A program made the translations under genes and the position numbers. Below are positions 18,036 through 26,612 of a stretch of DNA of 64,000 nt, in pieces. The stretch comes from Cypionkella aquatica (GTDB lineage Bacteria; Pseudomonadota; Alphaproteobacteria; Rhodobacterales; Rhodobacteraceae), in assembly GCF_030161095.1 (NCBI RefSeq), contig NZ_BSPP01000010.1, forward strand, positions 372,001 to 436,000, written 5' to 3'. Every line of letters starts with the position of its first letter. Within the stretch, counting starts at the first letter, position 1. The notes under the pieces are model-generated. The model ran no database searches. It was given only the letters and a program-made list of their open reading frames with translations, and was not told the DNA's origin.

Positions 18036-18062
18036 ACGGCGGCAGGTTTCCCCGCCGCCGTT
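18035..18062 (+). terminator. Bidirectional terminator between a membrane-protein gene and degP
   Basis: AACGGCGGC (18035-18043) and GCCGCCGTT (18054-18062) form a 9-bp perfect stem with a 10-base loop, flanked by TTCAAT on one side and AAAAGC on the other, so it can serve both convergent transcripts. Confidence 0.65.
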
Positions 18063-18082
18063 TCAATATCACCCGTTTGCGC

Positions 18083-19594
18083 TTACTCGACCGAAAGCGC
18101 CACGAACCGCGGATCGCCTTCGCGGCGCACCAACAGCAGGATCGACTTGCGACCCGCCGCTTTGGCTTCAGACAGCCGGTCTTGCAGATCGCTGATCTTC
18201 ATCACCTTTTGCTGGCCGGCCTCGACGATCACATCGCCCGGCATCACGCCCTTTTCCGCCGCTTGCGAGCTGCCATCGACATGCGTTACCGCAAGCCCGG
18301 TCGCGCCATTGGACAGCTTCAGATCCTTGGCTACCTGATCATCCACCGGCACCAAAGTCAGCCCCAGCACTTCGGTCTTTTGTGGCTCTACCGGAGTGTC
18401 CTTTTGCGCTGCGGGCACCGGCTTGCCTTCTTCATCGGTCTCACGACGGCCAAGCTTGATTTGCAGCGTCTGCTGCTTGCCATCGCGCAGCACCACGGCG
18501 GGAACTTCCTCGCCAATCGGGCTGTCAGCGACGGTGCGGGTCAAGCTGCGCACATCGGTGATTTCCTTGCCGTTGAAGGTCAGGATCACATCGCCCGCCA
18601 GCATGCCGCTGGCCTTGGCCGGGCCGTCCGGCACATCGGTGATCAAGGCACCCTTGGCCTCGGTCAGCCCCATCGCTTCGGCGACATCCGGCGTCACATC
18701 CTGAATCCGCACGCCCAGCCAGCCGCGCCGGGTTTCGCCGAATTCCTTCAGCTGATCCACAACATGCGACACCACGTTGGAACCCATTGAGAAGCCAATG
18801 CCAATCGAGCCACCTGTGGGCGACAGAATGGCGGTGTTCACGCCCACCACCTGCCCGTCCATGTTGAACAAAGGCCCGCCCGAGTTGCCCTTGTTGATCG
18901 CAGCATCGGTCTGGATGAAATCGTCATACGCCCCGCTCAACTCGCGCCCGCGCGCCGACACGATCCCGGCCGACACCGAGAAGCCCTGCCCCAGCGGGTT
19001 GCCCATCGCCATCACCCAATCGCCGACCCGCATCTTGTCGGAATTGCCAAAGCCGACAAACGGCAGCGGCTCTGGGCTTTCGACTTTCAACAAGGCGATG
19101 TCGGTTTTGAGGTCAGTGCCGACCAGTTTCGCCTTCAGCTTTTTGCCCGAGAAGAATTCAATCTCGATATCATCCGCGCCCTCAATGACGTGGTTGTTGG
19201 TCACGATATAGCCGTCAGCACTGATCACAAAGCCCGAGCCCAAAGCCTCGGAGCGTTGCGGCTCGTTGTTGCCCTGGCCGTTCTGGTCCATGAAATCCTT
19301 GAAGAAATCTTCAAATGGGCTGCCGGGCGGCACCATCGGATTGCCGTCCGTCGCCTGCGCCACCATCGACGATGTGGTGATGTTGACGACCGAAGGGCTG
19401 ATCTGTTGCGCAAGATCAGCAAAGCTTTCGGGTGCGCCGAACGCCATGGCCTGATGCGCGGGGCCAGTTGCCAGCGCCATCGTCAGGCCAAGACCAAGCG
19501 CCAGCAGCAGCCGGGGCCGCTTTGGCGTGGTCAAAGTCGGAACTGTCAGCGCACGCGCGGATTTGGAAACTGGCGCGGGGGAAGTATGAAGCAC
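18083..19594 (-). CDS. degP: Do/DegP family periplasmic serine protease
   Basis: About 503 residues from GTG 19594, chosen because AGGAG lies seven bases upstream; the frame runs open to 19669. A long N-terminal signal (LLLALGLGLTMALATGPAHQAMA) exports it. The trypsin-like domain holds His in VTNNHVIEGA, Asp in KTDIALLKV and Ser in NKGNSGGPLFN; two PDZ domains follow (about 290-380 and 410-495). It degrades or refolds damaged envelope proteins. It lies downstream of hflK-hflC in the same orientation, a common alphaproteobacterial arrangement of envelope quality-control genes, but with a terminator and a 268-base gap between. Confidence 0.93.
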   Translation of the reverse strand: MLHTSPAPVSKSARALTVPTLTTPKRPRLLLALGLGLTMALATGPAHQAMAFGAPESFADLAQQISPSVVNITTSSMVAQATDGNPMVPPGSPFEDFFKDFMDQNGQGNNEPQRSEALGSGFVISADGYIVTNNHVIEGADDIEIEFFSGKKLKAKLVGTDLKTDIALLKVESPEPLPFVGFGNSDKMRVGDWVMAMGNPLGQGFSVSAGIVSARGRELSGAYDDFIQTDAAINKGNSGGPLFNMDGQVVGVNTAILSPTGGSIGIGFSMGSNVVSHVVDQLKEFGETRRGWLGVRIQDVTPDVAEAMGLTEAKGALITDVPDGPAKASGMLAGDVILTFNGKEITDVRSLTRTVADSPIGEEVPAVVLRDGKQQTLQIKLGRRETDEEGKPVPAAQKDTPVEPQKTEVLGLTLVPVDDQVAKDLKLSNGATGLAVTHVDGSSQAAEKGVMPGDVIVEAGQQKVMKISDLQDRLSEAKAAGRKSILLLVRREGDPRFVALSVE

Positions 19595-19810
19595 GTCCGA
19601 ACTCCTTTTCGTATAGCAGGTCCGGGTGTCACACCTTCGGCCCCGTCGGATCACTGTCCGCATATTCATTTATGGGCCAAAATCTGCAATGCAAACCAGA
19701 TCGCGCCATCTCAAGCCTGCGTGAATGAATTTGTCACCGACGTGAGCCTTGGCGCAAGCGCTATTGCAACCTTGCGCCAAACAGCGCCGGAATTTGCACG
19801 ATCCGCACGC

Positions 19811-19840
19811 AAAAGGGCCAGCGCGATCGCTGGCCCTTTT
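19811..19840 (-). terminator. Strong terminator after hflC
   Basis: A perfect 13-bp inverted repeat, AAAAGGGCCAGCG with CGCTGGCCCTTTT, loop CGAT, just beyond the hflC stop. The A/T tails make it functional on either strand; it separates hflKC from degP. Confidence 0.85.
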
Positions 19841-19862
19841 GGTTCATCCTGACCAACTTGGA

Positions 19863-20747
19863 CTACGGAGCAGGCACCGCAGCCGGCGCCTTTTCGGTGC
19901 GCAGATAGTCGAAGAATTCGCTGTCTGGCTGCATCACCATCGACGAATTGCCCGCCTGCAATGCGCGTTCATACGAGGTCAACGACCGGGTAAAGGCAAA
20001 GAACTCGGGATCTTTGCCAAACGCATCGGCATAGATCGCGTTGCGGGTGGCGTCTGCCTCACCGCGCACGATTTCGGCTTGCTTGCGCGCCTCGGACACC
20101 ACTTCAACGACAGAGCGATCTGCAGTTGCCCGCACCCGCTGCGCAGCCTCGTTGCCGCGACCGATTTCGTCGGCGGCTTCACGATCCCGCTCGGCCCGCA
20201 TCCGTGCGAAGGTGGCTTCAAGGTTCTGCTCGGGCAGATCGGTGCGGGTCAGCCGCACGTCGATCACATCCACGCCGAGGCCCTTTGCCTTGGCACGCGC
20301 ATTGTCGCGGATCTGGTTCATCAGGGTTGTCCGGTCTTCTGACAACACCTTCTGGCTGTTCACCCCACCCAAAACCTCGCGGATCTCGGCATTGATGATC
20401 TTGTCGAGGTTGCTGCGCGCAGCGTCAACGCCGCCAGAACCAACAGCCCGACGGAAGGCTTCCAGATCAACGATCCGCCAGCGCGCGAAGGCATCGACCA
20501 CCAAGCGGCGGTCGTCCAGAGGCGTCACTTCCAACGGCTGCGTTGGCAGCCCAAGGATGCGGTCGTCATAGCGGAACACATCTTGCACGAAGGGGATTTT
20601 GAACCCCAGACCGGGCTGGTCCACCACTTGCTTCACTTCACCGAACTGCAAGACCAAAGCCTTTTCACGCTCGTCCACGATGAAAACCGAAGACAGCAGC
20701 AGCGCTCCGGCCAGGATCAGGCCGGGAAGAATATAGATCGCGCGCAT
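19863..20747 (-). CDS. hflC: HflC, SPFH/band-7 modulator of FtsH
   Basis: 294 residues: one N-terminal membrane anchor (LPGLILAGALLLSSVFIV), then the SPFH domain (VVDQPGLGFKIPFVQDV, VDAFARWRIVD) and a coiled-coil region rich in Ala, Glu and Arg (about 180-245). With HflK it forms the membrane cage that surrounds the FtsH protease. Its ATG shares one base with the hflK stop, so the two are translationally coupled. The Pro/Ala tail (APAAVPAP) is short. Confidence 0.93.
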   Translation of the reverse strand: MRAIYILPGLILAGALLLSSVFIVDEREKALVLQFGEVKQVVDQPGLGFKIPFVQDVFRYDDRILGLPTQPLEVTPLDDRRLVVDAFARWRIVDLEAFRRAVGSGGVDAARSNLDKIINAEIREVLGGVNSQKVLSEDRTTLMNQIRDNARAKAKGLGVDVIDVRLTRTDLPEQNLEATFARMRAERDREAADEIGRGNEAAQRVRATADRSVVEVVSEARKQAEIVRGEADATRNAIYADAFGKDPEFFAFTRSLTSYERALQAGNSSMVMQPDSEFFDYLRTEKAPAAVPAP

Positions 20748-21931
20748 CAGTTTGACCCTCCGGTTGTCGCAGCAGGTTTCGGCAAAGCATCCAGCGGCAG
20801 ATAGGGCAGCACGCCCTGCCCGTCTTTGCCCGCCACGCCGTCAAGGATCACCTTGTTCATGCCGCCTAAGACTTTCTCCATCGTTTCCAGATACATCCGC
20901 TTGCGGGTGACCTCTGGCGCCTTGATATATTCGGCATAGATCGACAGGAAGCGGCTGGCCTCACCCTGCGCGTTGTTCACCACTTGCGCCCGGTAGCCTT
21001 CGGCCTCTTGTTGCAGCTGAGCGGCTTGACCACGCGCGCCTGCGGTCGCGGTGTTGGCATAGGCATCGGCCTGCTTTTCGAGCTGATCGCGCTGCTGCTG
21101 GGCGGCTTGCACCTTGCGGAAGCTGTCGATGACCTCGCGCGGCGGATCGGCCTTGTCAAAGTTCACCCGGATGACGCTGATGCCCGCATCATAGCTGTTC
21201 AGCGTGTTCTGGATCGCCAAAGTCACTTCGGATGCAATCACACCCCGGTCACGGTTCAGCACTGGCGCCAGTTCCGAACGCGCAATGATGTCGCGCATTG
21301 CAGATTCGGACACCGCCCGGATGGTGTCTTCCGGGTCGGCAAGGTTGAACAGGAATTTCGACGGATCACTGATGTTCCAGACCACCTGAAACTCGATATC
21401 CACGATGTTCTGATCGCGGGTCAGCATCAGGCCGTTGTCCAACTCGCCCGCAGCCCCGTTGCCGATATCGGTGGTGCGCTGCTTGCGAGATTCCACGATT
21501 TCCGCCGTCATCACCGGCCAAGGCGCGAAATGCAGACCCTCTTCCGACACGCCGCTGAACTTGCCCAGCATCAGCGTCACCGCTTGCTCTTCCGGCTTCA
21601 CGGTGTAAGCCGAGGTCCAGCCCCAAGCCACCAGCACGGCCAAAACGCCCAGCGCAATGCCCTGCTTGCTGAACATCGGCCCGGCACCGCCGCCGCCCAC
21701 AGGCCCACGGCCATTGCCGCCACCGCGCCCGCCCATCAGCACGCGCAGATGTTCCTGGCCTTTTTTCATCAGCTCATCAATCTCGGGCATCTGCGGGCCT
21801 TCGCCCGGCTTACGGCCACCCGGACGCGGGCCATTCCGGTCGCCCGGTCGCTCGCCCTCTGGCCGCTGGCCATTCCGGTCATCCCCACCAGAACCGCCAT
21901 TTCCGCCCCAAGGGCCGCCGCTACCCGCCAT
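20747..21931 (-). CDS. hflK: HflK, SPFH/band-7 modulator of FtsH
   Basis: 394 residues. The first 90 are a disordered Gly/Asn/Asp/Arg-rich stretch, typical of HflK; then a membrane segment (GIALGVLAVLVAWGW), the SPFH domain (TLMLGKFSGVSEEGLHF, VWNISDPSKFLFN) and a C-terminal coiled coil. It partners HflC around FtsH. The ribosome site AAAGG lies seven bases before the ATG. The 87-base gap to the upstream gor gene should carry its promoter. Confidence 0.93.
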   Translation of the reverse strand: MAGSGGPWGGNGGSGGDDRNGQRPEGERPGDRNGPRPGGRKPGEGPQMPEIDELMKKGQEHLRVLMGGRGGGNGRGPVGGGGAGPMFSKQGIALGVLAVLVAWGWTSAYTVKPEEQAVTLMLGKFSGVSEEGLHFAPWPVMTAEIVESRKQRTTDIGNGAAGELDNGLMLTRDQNIVDIEFQVVWNISDPSKFLFNLADPEDTIRAVSESAMRDIIARSELAPVLNRDRGVIASEVTLAIQNTLNSYDAGISVIRVNFDKADPPREVIDSFRKVQAAQQQRDQLEKQADAYANTATAGARGQAAQLQQEAEGYRAQVVNNAQGEASRFLSIYAEYIKAPEVTRKRMYLETMEKVLGGMNKVILDGVAGKDGQGVLPYLPLDALPKPAATTGGSN

Positions 21932-22018
21932 TGATCAACCTTTCGTCCTGTTATGCTTTTGCCTGAATTGGGCACTCGGCGCGGAAAATCAAGCAGATAC
22001 CCTGCGCAAATTGCCGCA

Positions 22019-23377
22019 TCACACCACTCTGCTTGGCTTGCGCATGGTGACAAGCTCTTCCGACACCGTCGGATGCACCGCCACCGTGCGGTCAAAATCG
22101 GCCTTGGTCGCCCCCATCTTCACCGCAATCGCTGCAAGCTGGATCATTTCCCCAGCACCGGGCCCGACGATATGGCAACCAAGCACCTTCTGGCTGGCCT
22201 GATCGACCACCAGCTTCATCAACACCCGGTCTTCTGTGCGCCCCGCAAACAGGCTGCGCATCGGCCGGAAACTGGCGCTGAAAATCTCAATCGGCCCATT
22301 ACCTTTAGCCGCCTCTTCCGACAGCCCAACCGAGCCCAACTCCGGCTGGGTGAACACCGCCGACGCCACCAGTTCATGATCGGCTTTGGTGGGCACGCCC
22401 CTGAATACCGTATCGGCAAACGCATGGCCCTCGCGGATCGCAACCGGAGTTAAGTTGATCCGATCCGTCACATCGCCCACGGCATAGATCGACGGCACCG
22501 CCGTCTGCGACCATTCATCGACCAGTATCTGGCCGCGCGCACCGATGCCAACGCCCAAAGCCTCAAGCCCCAAACCGCCCGAGTTAGGTTTGCGCCCGGT
22601 GGCATACATCACCAGATCGAATTCCTGCGCCGAACCATCGGTGCCTTGCACCGCAATGCCACCCGCCGCCTGCTCCAGCCGCGCCACATCAACGCCGCAT
22701 TGAACAGCAATGCCGCGTTTGGTCATCGCCGCCACCACCGTAGCGCGGGCCTCGTCGTCAAAGCCGCGCAAAATCGCAGCGCCCCGATACATCATCGTCA
22801 CCTGCACGCCCAAACCATGCAGGATGCAGGCGAATTCGCTGGCGATGTAGCCGCCGCCCACCACCAAAGCCCGCTTCGGCAAAGCCTCAAGGTGGAACAT
22901 CTCGTTCGAGGTCACCGCCAGCTCCGCCCCCGGCACGTCCGGCACAAAGGGCCGCCCGCCCGTGGCAATCAGGATATGCTTGACGCTGAATTCTTGCCCA
23001 TCTGCCAAGCGCACCCGGTGCGGGTCCACCACCACGGCGCGGGCATCATAGATCACCACCCCCGCCGATTTCAGCGTGTTGCGATAGGCCGCCTCGAGCC
23101 GATCCAGTTCCCGATCCAGCGATCCGCGAAAGCGCCCCCAGTCAAACGCGCCCACGGTCGCATCCCAGCCATAAGCCCGCGCATCCGCCACCGCCTCAGG
23201 CATCTCCGACGCGAACACCATCAGCTTTTTCGGCACACAGCCCCGGATCACGCAAGTGCCACCCATCCGGCTTTCTTCGGCCAGCGCCACTTTGGCACCG
23301 CCCTCAGCGCTGGCAATCCGCGCCGCCCGCACCCCGCCCGAGCCACCGCCGATGACGAAAAGATCGTAGTCGAACAC
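22019..23377 (-). CDS. gor: Glutathione-disulfide reductase
   Basis: About 452 residues. FAD-binding FVIGGGSGGVRAARIA, the redox-active disulfide GGTCVIRGCVPKKL, the NADPH-binding VVGGGYIASEFA and the C-terminal catalytic HPTVSEELVTM are all present, identifying glutathione reductase rather than lipoamide dehydrogenase. It maintains reduced glutathione in the cytosol. Start GTG 23377 sits one base beyond the rpiA stop and uses a GGGGGA site inside the rpiA end, so gor is the second gene of an rpiA-gor unit; longer starts would overlap rpiA. Confidence 0.93.
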   Translation of the reverse strand: MFDYDLFVIGGGSGGVRAARIASAEGGAKVALAEESRMGGTCVIRGCVPKKLMVFASEMPEAVADARAYGWDATVGAFDWGRFRGSLDRELDRLEAAYRNTLKSAGVVIYDARAVVVDPHRVRLADGQEFSVKHILIATGGRPFVPDVPGAELAVTSNEMFHLEALPKRALVVGGGYIASEFACILHGLGVQVTMMYRGAAILRGFDDEARATVVAAMTKRGIAVQCGVDVARLEQAAGGIAVQGTDGSAQEFDLVMYATGRKPNSGGLGLEALGVGIGARGQILVDEWSQTAVPSIYAVGDVTDRINLTPVAIREGHAFADTVFRGVPTKADHELVASAVFTQPELGSVGLSEEAAKGNGPIEIFSASFRPMRSLFAGRTEDRVLMKLVVDQASQKVLGCHIVGPGAGEMIQLAAIAVKMGATKADFDRTVAVHPTVSEELVTMRKPSRVV

Positions 23378-23378
23378 G

Positions 23379-24167
23379 CTATTCCCCCAGATCAGCGAAG
23401 ATATTATCCGTCGGCGCAAACAAAATCTGATCGTCGGTTTCAGACCCCGAGTTGATATCACGCACCGTCACCCTGCCGTCGCCATGGCCGATGATCACAA
23501 TGTCACAGATATCTATGAACAGCCCGTTTTCAACCACCCCCGGGATCTGGTTCAACACCAACGCCAACTGGCGCGGATTGCTGATGCGCTTCAGATGCAA
23601 GTCCAGAATGTAATTGCTCTCATCCGTCACCAAGGGCCGCTCGCCATTCATCCGCAAGGTGACATCGCGCGCCAGCACATCCATCGACACCAGCATTTCT
23701 TCAACCAATGCTTTCGAGGTCTGCCAGCCAAACGGAATGATCTCAATCGGCAACGGAAACGCGCCCAGCTGCTGCACTTCTTTGGCGGCATCGGCAATCA
23801 CGATCATCTGATCGCTGGCGGTCGCCACAATCTTTTCCTGCAACAAAGCCGCGCCGCCACCTTTGATCAGCGCAAGATTCTGGTCAAACTCATCCGCGCC
23901 ATCAATGGTTATATCCAGCCATTTCGCCTCATCCAGTGATGTCACATGGATACCGCATTGCCGCGCAAGCTCGGCTGTGCGGGTGCTGGTCGGAACGCCA
24001 ACAATCTTCAACCCCTCTTGACGCACCCGCTCTCCCAGACAGCGCACCATCCATGCGGCGGTTGATCCGGTGCCAAGCCCGACCTTCATGCCGCTTTCAA
24101 TGAAATCCACCGCGCGCTTGGCGGCGACGAATTTGGCTTTGTCGATGGGGGAAAGTTCGGCTGGCAT
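23379..24167 (-). CDS. rpiA: Ribose-5-phosphate isomerase A
   Basis: 262 residues from ATG 24167, with AGGAG six bases upstream. GLGTGSTAAWMV is the phosphate-binding loop, DGADEFDQNLALIKGGGAAL carries the catalytic Asp/Glu residues, and NSGSETDDQILFAP ends the protein. It interconverts ribose 5-phosphate and ribulose 5-phosphate in the pentose phosphate pathway. Leading the rpiA-gor unit makes sense metabolically, since the pathway supplies NADPH to glutathione reductase. Confidence 0.95.
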   Translation of the reverse strand: MPAELSPIDKAKFVAAKRAVDFIESGMKVGLGTGSTAAWMVRCLGERVRQEGLKIVGVPTSTRTAELARQCGIHVTSLDEAKWLDITIDGADEFDQNLALIKGGGAALLQEKIVATASDQMIVIADAAKEVQQLGAFPLPIEIIPFGWQTSKALVEEMLVSMDVLARDVTLRMNGERPLVTDESNYILDLHLKRISNPRQLALVLNQIPGVVENGLFIDICDIVIIGHGDGRVTVRDINSGSETDDQILFAPTDNIFADLGE

Positions 24168-24253
24168 GGGCGGCTCCTGACACTGTTGCGCCCTTATAGG
24201 CAAAGCAGGCGCATCGGGCGAGAGGGGAATCGCCTTTTGCATCAAGCGAGGGC

Positions 24254-24281
24254 TTGACAGGTTTCACGCCAAGTCTACATT
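24254..24281 (+). promoter_or_regulatory. Predicted sigma-70-type promoter of mntH
   Basis: TTGACA at 24254-24259 is a perfect -35 box; TACATT at 24276-24281 is a fair -10 box after a 16-base spacer. The expected start of transcription falls inside the Fur/Mur-like palindrome that follows, a layout suited to repression. Confidence 0.55.
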
Positions 24282-24295
24282 GCGAATAATTCTCA
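24281..24295 (+). promoter_or_regulatory. Fur/Mur-like operator upstream of mntH
   Basis: TGCGAATAATTCTCA is a 7-1-7 palindrome, with 6 of 7 half-site positions symmetric, the layout of Fur boxes and of the manganese-responsive Mur (Fur-family) sites of alphaproteobacteria. It lies directly over the -10/start region of the mntH promoter and 17 bases before the start codon. Confidence 0.6.
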
Positions 24296-24312
24296 ATATC
24301 TAGAAAGTCGCC

Positions 24313-25641
24313 ATGAAATCGCCGTTTGATCTGACCGCAGACTGGAAACAACCCCGGGGCGATGCCCCCCTTGCCGATGTCCACCGCTCGGTGACCCTGC
24401 CGAAAGGCGCGTGGCGCCGCTTTGCTGCCTTTCTTGGGCCGGGCTATATGGTTGCGGTCGGCTATATGGACCCCGGCAACTGGGCGACCTCGCTCGCCGG
24501 TGGCTCGAAGTTTGGCTATACGTTGCTGGTGGTGGCGCTGATTTCCAACCTGATGGCAATTGTGCTGCAATCGCTGTGCGCCCGGCTTGCCATCGCCTCG
24601 GGGCGCGATCTGGCGCAAGCCTGCCGCGACGCCTACCCGCGCTATATCTCGATCCCGTTGTGGCTGGCCGCTGAAATCGCCATCATCGCCACCGACATTG
24701 CCGAGGTGATCGGCACCGCCATCGGCCTGAACTTGTTGTTCGGCATCCCGCTGGAGCTGGGTGTGCTGATCACAGCATTGGATGTGTTCCTGATCTTGTG
24801 GTTGCAAACCAAAGGCTTCCGCTGGCTAGAGGCCTTTATCATCGTGCTGTTGGGCGTGATTGCGTTGTGCTTCGGCATCCAGATTGCCCTTGCCGATCCG
24901 GTCTGGGCCGATGTGATCAAAGGCTTTGCCCCCACCACCGAAATCCTGCGCAACCCCGAGATGCTGTATCTTGCCCTTGGCATCCTTGGGGCGACGGTGA
25001 TGCCGCACAACCTCTATCTGCACTCTGCCATCGTGCAAACCCGTGACTACGGCGACAGGATCCCCGAAAAGCGCGAGGCGCTGAAATTCGCCACCATCGA
25101 CAGCACGGTAGCGCTGTGCTTTGCGCTGCTGATCAACGCCTCGATCCTGATCCTTGCAGCGGCTTCGTTCAACACTTCGGGCCGCACCGAGGTCGCCGAA
25201 CTGGGCGACGCGCATCAGTTGCTGGGCCCGCTGCTTGGCTCGGGCATTGCCCCCACCCTCTTCGCCATCGCTTTGCTCGCCTGCGGGCTGAACTCCACCG
25301 TCACCGCCACCCTTGCAGGTCAAGCGGTGATGGAAGGCTTTTTGCAAATCCGCCTTGCGCCATGGCTGCGCCGCCTGATCACCCGCGCCATCGCCATCGT
25401 CCCCGCCGCTGGCGTCACCCTTTATTACGGCAGCGCTGGCACGGGGCGCTTGTTGATCCTGACCCAAGTGGTTCTCTCGCTGCAGCTGTCCTTCGCGGTG
25501 GTGCCCTTGGTGATGTTCACCGCCGACCGCGCCAAGATGGGGGCATTGGCAGCGCCCCGCTGGCTGGTCGCGCTGGCCATATTGATCGCCGTGGTGATCA
25601 TCGCGCTGAACGCCAAACTGCTGTGGGATTTCATCGGCTGA
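24313..25641 (+). CDS. mntH: Nramp-family divalent metal transporter MntH
   Basis: 442 residues with about eleven membrane segments. The metal-binding motifs are intact: MDPGNWAT in helix 1 (about residue 52) and MPHNLYLHS in helix 6 (about 237). It imports Mn2+ (and Fe2+) with protons. The Fur/Mur-like palindrome over its promoter fits metal-repressed expression. The N-terminal 35 residues are hydrophilic and cytoplasmic. It stands alone, followed by its own terminator. Confidence 0.93.
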   Translation: MKSPFDLTADWKQPRGDAPLADVHRSVTLPKGAWRRFAAFLGPGYMVAVGYMDPGNWATSLAGGSKFGYTLLVVALISNLMAIVLQSLCARLAIASGRDLAQACRDAYPRYISIPLWLAAEIAIIATDIAEVIGTAIGLNLLFGIPLELGVLITALDVFLILWLQTKGFRWLEAFIIVLLGVIALCFGIQIALADPVWADVIKGFAPTTEILRNPEMLYLALGILGATVMPHNLYLHSAIVQTRDYGDRIPEKREALKFATIDSTVALCFALLINASILILAAASFNTSGRTEVAELGDAHQLLGPLLGSGIAPTLFAIALLACGLNSTVTATLAGQAVMEGFLQIRLAPWLRRLITRAIAIVPAAGVTLYYGSAGTGRLLILTQVVLSLQLSFAVVPLVMFTADRAKMGALAAPRWLVALAILIAVVIIALNAKLLWDFIG

Positions 25642-25715
25642 TCCCGCAGGCCCGCGCGCAATCGGCTAGAACGTCTAAATAGACTAAAACAAGATTAACA
25701 TTTGCGTCCCGCGAC

Positions 25716-25757
25716 CGGCGGCCTCGTCCCTACGGGACTTGGCCGCCGCAGAATTTT
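25716..25757 (+). terminator. Terminator of mntH
   Basis: A compound hairpin: outer stem CGGCGGCC (25716-25723) with GGCCGCCG (25741-25748), inner stem GTCCC with GGGAC, then CAGAATTTTT. The T-run starts five bases beyond the stem. Confidence 0.75.
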
Positions 25758-25769
25758 TGACGTAAGTTA

Positions 25770-25855
25770 TTCATCTGTTTTCTAAATATCCCCGCCGGAG
25801 GCTTCCGATACTGGCCGCAGGAGCCTCCGGCGGGGATATTTAGAAAACAGATGAA
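25770..25855. repeat. 33-bp perfect inverted repeat (gene-end element, head-to-head copy)
   Basis: Arms at 25770-25802 and 25823-25855 are perfectly complementary over 33 bases, with a 20-base centre. Each arm runs TTCATCTG, TTTTC, TAAATATCCCCGCC, GGAGGC. The same AAATATCCCCGCCGGAGGC core recurs at 35006-35063, and a half copy (CATCTGTT then AAATATCCCGG) at 62867. It fills most of the 319-base mntH-GST gap, in which no gene was found besides the mntH terminator. Confidence 0.85.
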
Positions 25856-25960
25856 ATGGCACAACCACCTCCTTGCCGCCGCTGCGCACCGTAATGTGTC
25901 GCTTTCTGCATGCTAACCGGTGGGCCTTGCGCCATATTGGCGCGAAAGGAGCCAGCCCGC

Positions 25961-26599
25961 ATGTATATCCTGCATCATACCCCCGACTCGGCAGCCCTGA
26001 TCGTACGACTGGTGCTGGAAGAGCTTGGCCTGCCCTATCAGATCGCGCCCATTGATCGCGATGGCGGTGCGCTTGACACTGCGGCCTACCGCAAGCTGCA
26101 GCCTTTGGGCAAAATCCCTGCGCTGCAGACCCCGGACGCCACAATGTTTGAGACCGCCGCGATCCTGCTGCATCTGGCGGAAATTGCGGGCAAACTGGCC
26201 CCTGCGCCAAACACGCCGCAGCGCGGGCCGTTTCTAAGCTGGCTGTTCTTCACCTCGAACAACCTGCATCCGGTGGCGATGCAGTATTACTACCCGCACC
26301 GCGTCGCAGGTGTTGAAAATGCCGATGCGGTCAAGGCACAGGCCGCGGCGACCCTGCAAGAGTTGATGGCGACGCTGGAGAATATGGTGGCGCTTGACGC
26401 CCCCGACTGGTTGTCCACCACGCCTTCGGTCTTGGGATATTACATCGCGGTGCTGATGCGCTGGCTGTCAGAGCCCTGCCCAAGCGCCAGTTACCCAAGC
26501 CTGCACAAGATCCTTGCAGCGCTTGAAGTCACGCCCGCCGCCCGCGCCTGCGCCCAGGCCGAGGCTTTGGGCGACGCCATCTTCACCCATCCTTATTGA
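25961..26599 (+). CDS. Glutathione S-transferase family protein
   Basis: 212 residues. The thioredoxin-like N-terminal domain shows the conserved cis-Pro and Glu-Thr region (LGKIPALQTPD, MFETAAILLHLA, about residues 48-70), followed by an all-helical C-terminal domain. The N-terminal SAALIVRLVLEELGLPY is typical of GST family members. It conjugates or reduces with glutathione; substrate unknown. AAAGGAG precedes ATG 25961. It ends 13 bases before sdaA, so the two may be co-transcribed. Confidence 0.85.
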   Translation: MYILHHTPDSAALIVRLVLEELGLPYQIAPIDRDGGALDTAAYRKLQPLGKIPALQTPDATMFETAAILLHLAEIAGKLAPAPNTPQRGPFLSWLFFTSNNLHPVAMQYYYPHRVAGVENADAVKAQAAATLQELMATLENMVALDAPDWLSTTPSVLGYYIAVLMRWLSEPCPSASYPSLHKILAALEVTPAARACAQAEALGDAIFTHPY

Positions 26600-26612
26600 T
26601 CGGACCGCCCGC

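Noticed and set aside
18083-19669. Longer degP start at 19669
   Set aside because: The extra 25 residues lack coding character, and AGGAG is placed for GTG 19594.
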